Of a stretch of DNA of 64,000 bases, positions 53,044 to 62,036 are shown piece by piece. The stretch covers positions 1 through 64,000 of the forward strand of contig NZ_JACJHR010000035.1 of the NCBI RefSeq assembly GCF_014174495.1, given 5' to 3'. The notes below the pieces were generated by a model that saw only the letters and a list, made by a program, of their open reading frames with translations, did not search any database and was not told where the DNA came from. The position numbers were made by a program, and so were the translations under genes. This DNA is from Amycolatopsis echigonensis (GTDB taxonomy: Bacteria > Actinomycetota > Actinomycetes > Mycobacteriales > Pseudonocardiaceae). Numbering within the stretch: the first letter of the stretch is position 1; each line of letters opens with the position of its first letter.

Positions 53044-53610
53044 TTACTTGCTGCGTTCGAGCAGGGTGCGCACGGCCGGGCCGATGAGCCGCTCGATCTG
53101 GTCGGCGGGCGCGGTGGCGAGCGGTTCCTTGCGGGTGATCGAGCGGACGAGCCCGATGCCGAGCAGCCAGGCCATCGCGAGGTCGGCCCGCAGTTCGGCA
53201 TCGGGCTTGTCGGTGAGGCCGGACAGCGCGCGGGTGTACTCGGCGTCGAGTTGCGCGCGCAGCGCCTCGTCGGCGCGATCGGTGCCCGACGACCGCAGGT
53301 AGGTCTCGATCGAGCGGGACGCCGAATCGTCGCGTTCGAGGAGGCTCCGCAGCGCCGCGGAGAAGAGCCGTTCGGGCGGGGTCGTCTCGACCTGGGCCAG
53401 GCCGCCGCGGGCCATGACGTGCTCGAACAACGCGTCCTTGCTGCCGAAGTACCGGAACAGCAAGGCCTGGTTGACGCCCGCGCGGTTCGCGATGTCCCGC
53501 ACCGTGGTGCGGTCGAAGCCGCGGTCGGCGAACAGTTCGGCCGCGGCGTCCAGCAACGCGGCTTTGGTCGCCGTCGCGTCGCGTTTGCGCGAAGGCTGGT
53601 CCGCGTCCAT
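53044..53610 (-). CDS. TetR-family regulator
   Basis: A 188-residue regulator. N-terminal helix-turn-helix residues about 15-62 (LLDAAAELFADRGFDRTTVRDIANRAGVNQALLFRYFGSKDALF), C-terminal ligand domain with the TetR_C_actinobacterial look. ATG 53610. It lies 69 bp downstream of a P450 gene on the same strand, so it may sense that enzyme's substrate or product. Confidence 0.9.
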   Translation of the reverse strand: MDADQPSRKRDATATKAALLDAAAELFADRGFDRTTVRDIANRAGVNQALLFRYFGSKDALFEHVMARGGLAQVETTPPERLFSAALRSLLERDDSASRSIETYLRSSGTDRADEALRAQLDAEYTRALSGLTDKPDAELRADLAMAWLLGIGLVRSITRKEPLATAPADQIERLIGPAVRTLLERSK

Positions 53611-53679
53611 CGGTTCCCCCTGGGGTGCGCTGTGTGCGCGACGAGGTTAACCCGACGGGTCGCGGATCGGCCGGACGAA

Positions 53680-54888
53680 CTACGCGGACCAGGCGACCGG
53701 CAGCTCCTCGGGGCCGTAGACGAGAGCGTTGTGCTTATACGGCAAAGATTCCTTCGGCACCGCCAGCCGCAGGTCCGGAATGCGCCGGAACAACGCGGTC
53801 AGCGCCTCCTGCATTTCGACCCGCGCGAGCTGCTGCCCGAGGCATTGGTGCGCGCCGAACCCGAACGCGACGTGCGTGCGCGGCGATTCGCGGGCGAAGT
53901 CCAGCTGGTCGGCGTGCGGATAGCGGTCGTCGTCGCGGTTGGCCGAGTTCAGCGCGGCGATCAGCCAGTCACCCGCGGCGATCGTCTGCTCGCCGACCTT
54001 GACCTCTTCGGTCGCGTACCGCAGCACGCCGAACTGCACGACCGACAGGTAACGCAGCAGTTCCTCGACCGCGCGCGGCGGATCGGCGAGGGCCTGCGCG
54101 CGCTGCTCCGGGTGTTCCAGCAGGAGGAGAGTACTGAGCGCGATCATGTTGGCGGTGGTCTCGTGCCCGGCCACGAGGAGGCTGAGGCCGAGCATGATCA
54201 GCTCGTCCAGGTCGAGCGGCTCCCCGGAGTCCTCGGCCCGGACGATGAGCCTGCTGAACAGGTCGTCCTGCGGGTCCCGCTGCTTGCCCGCGAACCGTGC
54301 GCCCAGGTAGCCGGCCAGTTCGTGATACGCCTTCTGCGTGGCGTCCGGGCCTTGGTCGGTGCTGACCAGCAGGCTGCTCTGGCGCTGGAACAGCTCGCGG
54401 TCGGCGTAGGGGACGCCCAGCAGTTCGCAGATCACCAGCGAGGGGATCGGCAGCGCGAAATCCCGCACCAGGTCGGCGGGGCCGGGTTTGGCGAGCATGG
54501 CGTCGAGGTGCCGATCGACCTGCTCGCGGACGTACTCGCGCAGCCGTTCCACCCGCCGGACGGTGAACTCCGCGACGACCATCTTGCGCAGCCGGGCATG
54601 CTCCGCGCCGTCGAGCTGGATGATCGAACCCGGGTCGACCTCGGCGTACGGGTCCAGACCGGCCTTGACGTGCACTGACGAGGCTCCGCGCGAGCTGAGC
54701 GCCGGGTCGGCGAGCACCGCGCGGACGTCGTCGTAGCGGGTGACCAGCCAGGTGTCGAACCCGGCCGGGCAGCGGACCCGCGACACCGGCGCGGTCTCCC
54801 GCAGCGCGGCGTACTCGGCGGGCGGGTCGAACGGGCAGCCGGCTGGACGCGCGGTCGGAAGGGCCGGGGTCTCGGACTGGGTGGGCAT
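53680..54888 (-). CDS. cytochrome P450
   Basis: A 402-residue class I soluble P450 of the CYP105/CYP107-like actinomycete type. I-helix AGHETT, K-helix EELLR, and heme loop FGFGAHQCLG with axial Cys 349. Hydroxylates an unknown secondary metabolite or xenobiotic. ATG 54888 has GGAGGAAAGG 10-15 bases upstream. No ferredoxin beside it; it could share the one at 60682. Confidence 0.93.
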   Translation of the reverse strand: MPTQSETPALPTARPAGCPFDPPAEYAALRETAPVSRVRCPAGFDTWLVTRYDDVRAVLADPALSSRGASSVHVKAGLDPYAEVDPGSIIQLDGAEHARLRKMVVAEFTVRRVERLREYVREQVDRHLDAMLAKPGPADLVRDFALPIPSLVICELLGVPYADRELFQRQSSLLVSTDQGPDATQKAYHELAGYLGARFAGKQRDPQDDLFSRLIVRAEDSGEPLDLDELIMLGLSLLVAGHETTANMIALSTLLLLEHPEQRAQALADPPRAVEELLRYLSVVQFGVLRYATEEVKVGEQTIAAGDWLIAALNSANRDDDRYPHADQLDFARESPRTHVAFGFGAHQCLGQQLARVEMQEALTALFRRIPDLRLAVPKESLPYKHNALVYGPEELPVAWSA

Positions 54889-55015
54889 GCGGATGGCGCC
54901 TTTCCTCCGGCGGTGCGGGCATCTTCCACTCTGGAGACGTCCGCGTGGTCGCGGGGCGATCGACCGGGATCAGCGACGGAAGGACCACAGCTCTGCCCGA
55001 TTCGCCCCTTCCCGG

Positions 55016-56434
55016 TTAGACCGGTTCGGTGATCGGCTCGTCGGCGAAACGGCGGGCGACTCGTTCTGCCCCCGCGCGCGCCCAGGCGGTGGTGGCGAGA
55101 ACGGCGAGCGCGATGATCAGCGTGGTGCCGCCCGCGACGGCCCACCACGCCGCGGCGTACCCGGTCAGCGGGGTGGTCGCGGCGGCGAGGATGGTGCCCG
55201 CGACCGCGACGCCGAGGGTTTGCCCGACTTGCCGGGAGGTGGACGCGACCGCCGCGGCGACTCCGGCTTGGGAACGGGGCATGCCGCTGACGGCGGCGTT
55301 GGTGATGGGCGGGTTCAGGAGGCCGAATCCCAGGCCGAAGACGCCGTACGCGAGGGCGAGCATCCACAGCGGCGTGGTCGCGGACGCGGTGGTGAGCAAG
55401 ACGGCGACGACCGTCATGGAGATCCCAGCGGTCAGCAGCGGAATCCGTGCGCCGCGAGCCGCGACGAGACGACCGGACAGCGGCGCGGCGATCGTCACGG
55501 CCACAGCGGTCGGCAGCAGCATCAGACCGGACTGCAGCGCCGAGAGCCCGCGCACGTCCTGCAGGTACAGCGGCGACAAGAACAGGAACGTGCCGAACGC
55601 GGCGAGCCTGCACACCGCGCTGACGGTGGCCGACGAGAACGGCGCGCTCCGGAAGAATCGCAGCTCGACCAGTGGTTCGCGGCGGCGGATCTCCCATCGG
55701 ACAAGCGCGAGCAAAGCGAGTGCGCCGAGCCCGGCGAGGCTGATGATCACCGGCGAACCCCAGCCGAGCCGCTGGCCCTCGATCGCGGCGGTCACCACCG
55801 AACCGAGCAGCACCACGACCAGCAGCTGTCCCGCTGGATCCGGCCGGCGCGGGTGCGGCGCGCGCGATTCCGGCACGTAGCGCGCGGTGAGCACGAGTGC
55901 GGCGACGACCACCGGGACGTTGACCCAGAAGATCGCCCGCCAGCCGATGCTCTCGGTGAGCACGCCGCCGAGCACCGGGCCGACGCCCAGCGAGATCCCG
56001 ACGATCGACCCCCACACCCCGATCGCCCGCGCGCGCTCGCCCGGGTCGGCGAAGACGTTCGTGATGATCGACATCGCGACCGGGTTCAGCATCGCGCCGC
56101 CGAGCGCCTGCACGATCCGCGCGGCGACCAGCCAGCCGATCGACGGGGCCAGGCTGCACAGCAGCGAACCGAGTCCGAAAAGGACCAAACCGGCCAGGAA
56201 GGTTCTCTTGCGCCCCAAGCGGTCTCCGGTCGCCCCGGCGAGCATGAGGAAGCAGGCGATCACGAGCGTGTACGAGTCGATTGTCCATTGCAGACCGTTG
56301 ATCGACGCGCCGAGATCGGTGCGGACGACCGGGAGCGCGACGTTGACGATGGTGTTGTCCATCGCGACGACGAGGATGCTGGAGCACAGGATCGCGAGAA
56401 TGCCGAAACGGCCGCGTGCGGTGTCGGCTCCCAT
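55016..56434 (-). CDS. DHA2-family MFS multidrug exporter
   Basis: A 472-residue, 14-helix drug:H+ antiporter. MDNTIVNVALPVVRTDLGAS (motif D1), GATGDRLGRKRTFLAG (motif A), LGVGPVLGGVL (motif C). ATG 56434 directly abuts the stop of the upstream flavin monooxygenase, so the two are co-translated. Probably exports the same compound the monooxygenase attacks. Confidence 0.92.
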   Translation of the reverse strand: MGADTARGRFGILAILCSSILVVAMDNTIVNVALPVVRTDLGASINGLQWTIDSYTLVIACFLMLAGATGDRLGRKRTFLAGLVLFGLGSLLCSLAPSIGWLVAARIVQALGGAMLNPVAMSIITNVFADPGERARAIGVWGSIVGISLGVGPVLGGVLTESIGWRAIFWVNVPVVVAALVLTARYVPESRAPHPRRPDPAGQLLVVVLLGSVVTAAIEGQRLGWGSPVIISLAGLGALALLALVRWEIRRREPLVELRFFRSAPFSSATVSAVCRLAAFGTFLFLSPLYLQDVRGLSALQSGLMLLPTAVAVTIAAPLSGRLVAARGARIPLLTAGISMTVVAVLLTTASATTPLWMLALAYGVFGLGFGLLNPPITNAAVSGMPRSQAGVAAAVASTSRQVGQTLGVAVAGTILAAATTPLTGYAAAWWAVAGGTTLIIALAVLATTAWARAGAERVARRFADEPITEPV

Positions 56435-57874
56435 TCAGTGCTCCGTCCAGTCGGTGGTGATGTTGTCGCCCGTTGTCCAGACTTCGGCGGCGTATCCGTC
56501 CGGCCGGACGAGGACGGCGGCCAGGCCATGCCAGTCTCGGGTTGACCGCACGACCTCGTCGCCCTCCGGGACGATGGCGGTGCCGAAGGCCACGAGAGTG
56601 AACCGGTCTGGTCGCAGCGCGCGATGGAGCGTTCCGCCGTCGGAGAGCGGAAGATTGGGCACGCGGCGGCCGACGAGACCGCCGTCCTCGGCGTAGGAAA
56701 TCTCGAGCCCGGACAGCCAGCCGCGCAGCTCGTCCGCCGTGTCGCCGTCGCGGCCGATGAGGTCGGACATCAAGTCCCGCAACGCTTTCCCGGCCGGAGT
56801 GAAGGTGACCATGAGCGCGGCCTGGGCGAGGGTGTTCGCCGCGAGCCGGGCCGCGATGGGGCGGCGTTCGGCGTCGTAGGACTGCGGGCCGTCGATGATC
56901 CGCCGCGACGCGCGGCCGCGCACCTCCGCGGCGAGCTTCCACGCGAGGTTCGCCGCGTCCTGCACGCCGACGTTGAGCCCCTGGCCGCCGGCCGGAAGGT
57001 GGACGTGCGCGGCGTCTCCGGCGAGGAACACGCGGCCGGTGCGGTACTGCTCGACGTGTCGTGTGGTGTCGCCGGCCCGTGACGCCCACAGCACCTCGGT
57101 GATGCCGAAATCGTCGTCGGCGAGCCGTTTGAGTGTCGCGCGCAGTTCGGCCTCGTCGGGGATCTGGGCCTGGCGGCGGGCGGCTTCCTCGGGGGTGAGG
57201 CCGGTGTCGCCGGGTTCGTGGCCGAAGATGCGGTAGATGCCGCCGGGCAGCGGAAGCGCGCTGTACGAGCCGCGTTCGCAGTCCCAGTTGTGCGGCTGGG
57301 CCGGCGGGCGTGCCAGCCGGACGTCGGCGAGGAACCCCATGGTGGACGCCGGAGTTCCGGGGAAGGCGAGGCCGAGCGCGTGCCGGGTCGCGCTGTGCGC
57401 GCCGTCCGCGCCCACGACGTAGCCGGCGCGCCGGGTGTCGCCGGTTTCCGAGACGATGGCGACGCCTTGCTCGTCCTGCGTCAGGTCGGCGAGTTTCCAT
57501 CCGGGCTCGACCACGACGCCCTGCTCAGCGAGGTGCTCGGCAAGCAGCCGCTCGGTTTCCGGCTGCGGCAGCAGGAGCACGAACGGGAACGAGGTGTCGA
57601 GTCCGGCGTAGCTCAACCGGTTCGGCAGGGCGGCGAAATGCGTGGCGGGAACGGGATTTCCGGCCGCGACCATGCGGGCGGCCAGCGAACCGTGCTCGTC
57701 CGGGAGCGCATCGAAGAGTTCGAGGGTGCGCGGGTGGATCGTCGTCGCCCTCGATTGCCAAGCGCGCTCCGGATTCGCCTCGAACACCCGGACCGCGACG
57801 CCGGCCTGGTGCAGGAACGCGGCCGCCGCCATCCCCACCGGTCCGGCTCCGATCACCGCGACCTCGATGTCCAT
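56435..57874 (-). CDS. group A FAD-dependent aromatic monooxygenase
   Basis: A 479-residue PHBH-fold flavoprotein. FAD GAGPVG (9-14), the DG motif VGADGAHSATRHALG, and GD motif FLAGDAAHVHLPAGGQGLNVGVQDAANLAWKL are intact. Length and layout match antibiotic-inactivating enzymes (Rox, TetX types) as well as phenol hydroxylases; substrate unknown. ATG 57874 follows AAGGGGGAACC. Divergent from the MarR gene across a double palindrome. Confidence 0.9.
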   Translation of the reverse strand: MDIEVAVIGAGPVGMAAAAFLHQAGVAVRVFEANPERAWQSRATTIHPRTLELFDALPDEHGSLAARMVAAGNPVPATHFAALPNRLSYAGLDTSFPFVLLLPQPETERLLAEHLAEQGVVVEPGWKLADLTQDEQGVAIVSETGDTRRAGYVVGADGAHSATRHALGLAFPGTPASTMGFLADVRLARPPAQPHNWDCERGSYSALPLPGGIYRIFGHEPGDTGLTPEEAARRQAQIPDEAELRATLKRLADDDFGITEVLWASRAGDTTRHVEQYRTGRVFLAGDAAHVHLPAGGQGLNVGVQDAANLAWKLAAEVRGRASRRIIDGPQSYDAERRPIAARLAANTLAQAALMVTFTPAGKALRDLMSDLIGRDGDTADELRGWLSGLEISYAEDGGLVGRRVPNLPLSDGGTLHRALRPDRFTLVAFGTAIVPEGDEVVRSTRDWHGLAAVLVRPDGYAAEVWTTGDNITTDWTEH

Positions 57875-57909
57875 GGTTCCCCCTTCTGGAGGTTCGCCTC
57901 GCGAACTGT

Positions 57910-57948
57910 CTTGACGTCAAGGTATTCTCTCACTGTCTTGATGTCGAG
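57910..57948. promoter_or_regulatory. MarR operator pair CTTGAYGTCRAG
   Basis: Perfect palindrome CTTGACGTCAAG at 57910-57921 and a near copy CTTGATGTCGAG at 57937-57948, 27 bp apart, in the divergent promoter. The right copy contains the first possible ATG of marR. Confidence 0.8.
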
Positions 57949-58477
57949 AGAAAGGGCCGTGCCGGTGAACACTCCGCCGCGGGACGCGGTCGACGATCTG
58001 GTGGATGCCGTCCGGCGCGGGGGCGGCGACGAGAGCGTGCTGGGCGCGAAGTCGCTGTCCTACCGGCTGCGGCGGGTCGCGCACCAGCTGGAACTGGCCA
58101 TGCGTCGCGAACTGTCCGCGCACGGGATCGAGCTGTGGGAGCTGGAAATGCTCGCCGCGCTCAAACGCGCGCCCGAGCACCGGCTGACGCCCGGGCAGGT
58201 GATGGCCGCGGTAGAGCTGACCTCGGGTTCGGTCACCCACCGGATCACCCGGCTGGAGGCCCGCGGCTGGGTCCGCCGCGACAAGGACCCGGGCGACCGG
58301 CGTTCGGTGCTCGTGACCCTCACCGCGGAGGGCAAGCAGCAGGCGCTCGCGTCGTTCGCACTCAAAACGGAGGTCGAACGCGAAATCGCGAAGGCTCTCG
58401 ACCCGGAAACCATCGACGTGGTGAACGACGCGCTGCGGCGGGTTTCGCACCACCTCAAGGGAAAGGACGAGCAATGA
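57941..58477 (+). CDS. MarR-family transcriptional regulator
   Basis: A protein of up to 178 residues. Winged helix LTPGQVMAAVELTSGSVTHRITRLEARGWVRRDKDPGDRRSV, with long dimerisation helices around it. Start choice: ATG 57941 lies inside the operator, while GTG 57965 has AAAGGG at good spacing and may be the true start (170 residues). Its stop overlaps the next gene (ATGA). Presumed repressor of the monooxygenase-exporter operon and itself. Confidence 0.88.
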   Translation: MSRERAVPVNTPPRDAVDDLVDAVRRGGGDESVLGAKSLSYRLRRVAHQLELAMRRELSAHGIELWELEMLAALKRAPEHRLTPGQVMAAVELTSGSVTHRITRLEARGWVRRDKDPGDRRSVLVTLTAEGKQQALASFALKTEVEREIAKALDPETIDVVNDALRRVSHHLKGKDEQ

Positions 58478-58872
58478 AGCGGGAAACCCTTGGCGCGGCG
58501 GCCATCGTCGCGGGCATGGCTGCCGCCGTGCCGTCGGTATGGCAGACCGTCACCCACATCACCGATCCGAGCTACCGCGCACCGGAGGTCCGCCACGGCG
58601 AAGGTCACGTGCAGTACCACATGGCGCGCGAAGCCCTGATCACCGCGGGCGCTTTCGGCGCGGTGGGCACCGGTCTGGCGGCCGGACGGGATCGCTCGCC
58701 GGCGCTGTGGCGGGCGATGGCTTGTGCCGCGGGCAGTTTCGTGGCGGCGATGTGGTCCGGCGGTCCGACGACCGGGGCGTGGGCGCCGAACCGGAAAGCG
58801 CTGGCGATCCACGTGGCGTCGACGAGCATGTTGACGGCAGGCGTCGCGCCGCTGCGGCCCCGGCGTCGTTAG
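58474..58872 (+). CDS. small membrane protein coupled to marR
   Basis: A 132-residue protein with three to four hydrophobic stretches (about 6-24, 50-68, 80-98, 108-125) and a His-rich loop (RHGEGHVQYHMARE). I do not recognise it. ATGA overlap with marR indicates translational coupling. It may act in drug sensing or be a minor part of the efflux cassette. Confidence 0.65.
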   Translation: MKRETLGAAAIVAGMAAAVPSVWQTVTHITDPSYRAPEVRHGEGHVQYHMAREALITAGAFGAVGTGLAAGRDRSPALWRAMACAAGSFVAAMWSGGPTTGAWAPNRKALAIHVASTSMLTAGVAPLRPRRR

Positions 58873-58895
58873 CGGAAGGCCCGGGCGTTCTCCAG

Positions 58896-59365
58896 TCACG
58901 TTCGCGCGTCGTCGCCGATCGCGGCCAGGCTGGTTTCGTCCAGGGTGCGGCGCTGGGTGATGCGAAGGCGGAATCCCTTGCGCTGCCCCGGAATCGGTTG
59001 AGCTGCGTCGTCCGGACCCCAAGCCCAGACGGCACCGTCGGGGCCGGTCAGTTCGACCCGGATCGGCTCGGTCGGCAGCGGCAGCTGGGCGGCATAGAAC
59101 GACAGTCCGCGACCGGCCACGCCCAGCGCGGCGATGCGCTTGAGCCGGTCCGTCGGGCGGTGTTCGACGCCCGCGGTGTCGAAGATGTCCTGGCCGTGCC
59201 ATGCGTCCAGCAGTTCCGAACGCGGTCGCGCGGCTCCCTCGGCCGCGACCGCATCGGGGTCTTGGTCGAGCACGGCCGCGAATTTCTCCCGTGTGCGGAT
59301 GGCGAGGAGGACGTTCGCATCGGCTGCCGCGAGATGCGCGACCTGGTGGCCGATCGGGCAGCCTG
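58896..59365 (-). pseudogene. decayed TIGR03084-like (DinB/maleylpyruvate isomerase) gene
   Basis: The translated text matches blocks of that metal-binding family in order: GHQVAHLAAADANVLLA, then WHGQDIFDTAGVEHRPTDRLKRIAALGV, then PIRVELTGPDGAVWAWGPDDAAQ and FRLRITQRRTL. Missing are the N-terminal about 35 residues, about 45 residues between the first two blocks (joined abruptly at SELLDAWHG) and the C-terminal helix (it ends GDDART). Full members are about 260 residues. The frame stays open, so a shortened protein could still be made. Family recall is from memory. Confidence 0.55.
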
Positions 59366-59447
59366 GCTGCCCGCGCCCCCGCTTTCCGCGAGCATCCGGC
59401 TGAAGTATTCGTGGCGGATTGACGCGTGCCGACCCCGGGTGTAAGTC

Positions 59448-59465
59448 TGTAAGCACCTGCTTACA
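59448..59465. promoter_or_regulatory. operator TGTAAGCA-CC-TGCTTACA
   Basis: Perfect 8-bp arms, 2-bp spacer, 23 bp upstream of the P450 ATG, with an extra half-like TGTAAG just before it (59440-59445). Typical TetR-type operator, yet no regulator gene is adjacent. Confidence 0.8.
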
Positions 59466-59488
59466 AAGGGATCCGGGGAGTCGTTGGC

Positions 59489-60679
59489 ATGACCACCACG
59501 CACACCGAACCGCTCGCCTACCCGTTCAACGAGGAGGCGGGCCTCGCGCTCAACGAGGCCTACACCGCCGCTCGCGAGAACGCCGGGATGATTCGCGTCC
59601 AGATGCCGCACGGCGAGCCCGCCTGGCTCGCCACCCGCTACGCCGACGCCCGTCTCGTGCTCGGGGACCGGCGGTTTTCCCGCGCGCTGGCGCAGGAAAG
59701 CGACGAACCGCGGATGTCGGAGTACCGCCGTCCGGGCGGCATCCTCTCGATGGACCCGCCGGACCACACCCGGCTGCGCACGCTCGTCGCGAAGGCGTTC
59801 ACCGCGCGGCGGGTCGAGGAACTGCGCCCGCGGGTCGCGCGGCTGGCGAGCGAGTTGATCGACCAGATGCGCGAGCACGGGCAGCCGGCCGACCTGGTCG
59901 ACCTGTACGCGCTGCCGATCCCGGTCGCGGTGATCTGCGAGCTGCTCGGCGTGCCGGTGGGCGACCGGCCGCAGTTCCGCGAATGGAGCGACGCGGCGTT
60001 GTCGACCACGCGGCTCACGCCGGAGGAGTCGGAACGCAGCCGCAAGGAGCTGCGCGCGTACATGGCCGGCCTGATCGCCGAGCACCGTGCCCAGCCGCGG
60101 GACGACCTGATGACCGCGCTCATCGAGGCCCGCGACGTCCGGGACCGGCTCACGGAGCTGGAGCTGGTGGACCTGTGCGTCGGAATTCTCGTCGCCGGCC
60201 ACGAAACGACTGCCAGCCAGATCCCGAACTTCGTGTACGCGCTGCTGGACCAGCACGAACACTGGGAACGGCTGTGCGCGGGCCCGGCTTTGATCCCGAC
60301 CGCGGTGGAGGAGCTCCTCCGTTTCGTGCCGCTCGGTGCCGGAGCCGGTTTCGCCCGCTATGCGACGGAAGACGTCGAAGTCGGGGATGTCTTGGTGCGC
60401 AAGGGAGAGCCGGTGTTGGTGGCGATCGGCGCCGCGAATCGCGACCGGCTGCAGTTCGGCACCGCCGACCAGCTCGTCCTGGACCGCGACGACAACCACC
60501 ACCTCGGCTTCGGCCACGGCGTGCACCACTGCCTCGGGGCTCCGCTCGCGCGGCTGGAACTTCAGGAGGCGTTGCGCGCGTTGACGAGGGAGTTGCCCGG
60601 CCTGCGACTGGCCGGCGACATCGAGTGGAAGACGCAGATGCTGGTCCGCGGACCGCGTTCGATGCCGATCGGATGGTGA
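59489..60679 (+). CDS. cytochrome P450
   Basis: A 396-residue soluble P450. I-helix LVAGHETTASQIPN, K-helix EELLRFVPL, heme loop FGHGVHHCLG with axial Cys 348. ATG 59489 follows GGGGAG. It overlaps or abuts a ferredoxin gene, its likely electron donor; the GTGACC at the junction gives coupling. Resembles CYP105-type hydroxylases; substrate unknown. Confidence 0.93.
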   Translation: MTTTHTEPLAYPFNEEAGLALNEAYTAARENAGMIRVQMPHGEPAWLATRYADARLVLGDRRFSRALAQESDEPRMSEYRRPGGILSMDPPDHTRLRTLVAKAFTARRVEELRPRVARLASELIDQMREHGQPADLVDLYALPIPVAVICELLGVPVGDRPQFREWSDAALSTTRLTPEESERSRKELRAYMAGLIAEHRAQPRDDLMTALIEARDVRDRLTELELVDLCVGILVAGHETTASQIPNFVYALLDQHEHWERLCAGPALIPTAVEELLRFVPLGAGAGFARYATEDVEVGDVLVRKGEPVLVAIGAANRDRLQFGTADQLVLDRDDNHHLGFGHGVHHCLGAPLARLELQEALRALTRELPGLRLAGDIEWKTQMLVRGPRSMPIGW

Positions 60680-60681
60680 CC

Positions 60682-60897
60682 ATGCCCTGGAAAATCGAAG
60701 TCGACGGGGGAACGTGCATCGGCAGCGGGATGTGCGCGTCGTTGCTGCCGGAGACGTTCGCGCTGGACGGTGCGACCGCGCGTGCGGTGCACGAGACCGT
60801 CGAGCCGGATGAAACGGTGCTGGACGCGGCGGATTCCTGTCCTGCCATGGCGATCACGGTGCGGGACGGGGCGGAGGTGGTAGGGCCTCGGCCCTAA
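60682..60897 (+). CDS. [3Fe-4S] ferredoxin
   Basis: A 71-residue P450-partner ferredoxin with three cluster cysteines, C12, C18 and C53 (CIGSGMC...SCP), the fourth position being non-Cys as usual for this type. ATG 60682 or an in-frame GTG at 60676 that overlaps the P450 stop. A reductase is not in the window. Confidence 0.92.
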   Translation: MPWKIEVDGGTCIGSGMCASLLPETFALDGATARAVHETVEPDETVLDAADSCPAMAITVRDGAEVVGPRP

Positions 60898-60959
60898 AAG
60901 TTGCGGTGAGGCACCCCGAAGCCGGAGGGTGACTACGTGCGGGCTTCGTATCGGGGTGC
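60882..60959 (+). terminator. two successive hairpins after ferredoxin gene
   Basis: First, AGGGCC-TC-GGCCCT (60882-60895) overlaps the ferredoxin stop and is followed by AAAAG. Second, GCACCCCGA...AGCC pairs with GGCT...TCGGGGTGC (60911-60959) with a small bulge. Together they separate the P450 operon from the convergent mtnA. Confidence 0.6.
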
Positions 60960-61012
60960 GGGCGAGGGCTGGGTGCCTCGATGGGTTGGGTGGCGGTGTT
61001 CCTGCGGGATAA

Positions 61013-61975
61013 TTAGCGGAATACGCCGTTTTCGGTGACTACTGCGGTGATCAGCTTGGCGGGGGTGACGTCGAAGGCTGGATTGAAGGCCGCCGCGCCG
61101 TCCGGTGCGATTTGGGTCCCGCCGAATTCCGTTAGCTCGGCTGCTGCGCGTTCCTCGATGGCGATGTCTGAGCCGGTGGCAATATTTTTGTCCACAGTGG
61201 ACGTTGGGGCGACCACCACGAACGGAACACCGTGGTGCGCGGCGGCGATGGCCAGCCCGTAGGTCCCGATCTTGTTGGCCACGTCGCCGTTCGCCGCGAT
61301 GCGGTCCGCGCCGACGAGGACACAATCCACGAGCCCGCGCGCCATCGCCGCGGCCGCCGCCCCGTCCGGTTGCACGCGGTACGGCACCCCGGCTTGCTCA
61401 AGTTCCCAAGCGGTCAGCCGGGAGCCCTGCAACAACGGCCGCGTCTCGTCCACCAGCACTGACTCCACCAGCCCTCGCGCGTGGAGGTGCCAGACGACCC
61501 CGAGCGCCGTGCCCCACGCGACGGTCGCCAGATGCCCGGTATTGCAGTGGCTGAGCAACCGCAGCGGCCTTCGCTGGCACGCGTCCAGCACGACTTCCGC
61601 CGCGTGCGCCGACGCCGTGCGATTGCGTTGCTCGTCCTCGTCGAGCATCGCCCGTGCCTCGGCCAGCACCGCGTCGGGCCCGTGGGGCAGCTGGGCCAGG
61701 GCGCGCTCGACACCCCACACGAGATTGACCGCCGTCGGCCGGGCATGCGCGATCCGGTCCGCTTCGGCTCGCACATCCCCGCCCTGGTAAGCCGCCAGCG
61801 CGACTCCCAGCGCACCCGCCGCTCCCAACGCCGGTGCTCCCCGGACTGCCAGCCGTTGGATCGCGTCGACCAGTTCGGTCACCGTGCGCAGCGCGAGCGT
61901 GCGGTACTCGCCCGGAAGCGCGACCTGGTCCACGATCACGATCGCCCCGTCGGCCCAGTCGACTGTCCTGCGCAT
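61013..61975 (-). CDS. mtnA: methylthioribose-1-phosphate isomerase MtnA
   Basis: A 320-residue isomerase of the methionine salvage pathway (MTR-1-P to MTRu-1-P). Catalytic C144 in LLSHCNTGHLA and D224 in VGADRIAANGDVANKIGTY; RPTAVNLVWGVERA and TSTVDKNIATG are family marks. ATG 61975. Somewhat shorter than the roughly 350-residue norm. Other salvage genes are not nearby. Confidence 0.93.
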   Translation of the reverse strand: MRRTVDWADGAIVIVDQVALPGEYRTLALRTVTELVDAIQRLAVRGAPALGAAGALGVALAAYQGGDVRAEADRIAHARPTAVNLVWGVERALAQLPHGPDAVLAEARAMLDEDEQRNRTASAHAAEVVLDACQRRPLRLLSHCNTGHLATVAWGTALGVVWHLHARGLVESVLVDETRPLLQGSRLTAWELEQAGVPYRVQPDGAAAAAMARGLVDCVLVGADRIAANGDVANKIGTYGLAIAAAHHGVPFVVVAPTSTVDKNIATGSDIAIEERAAAELTEFGGTQIAPDGAAAFNPAFDVTPAKLITAVVTENGVFR

Positions 61976-62036
61976 ACGCCCTCCCGTCCGGAAATCCCGT
62001 GGCGGACCGCCGCTGGCGTGAGCGACGATCCGCCTC

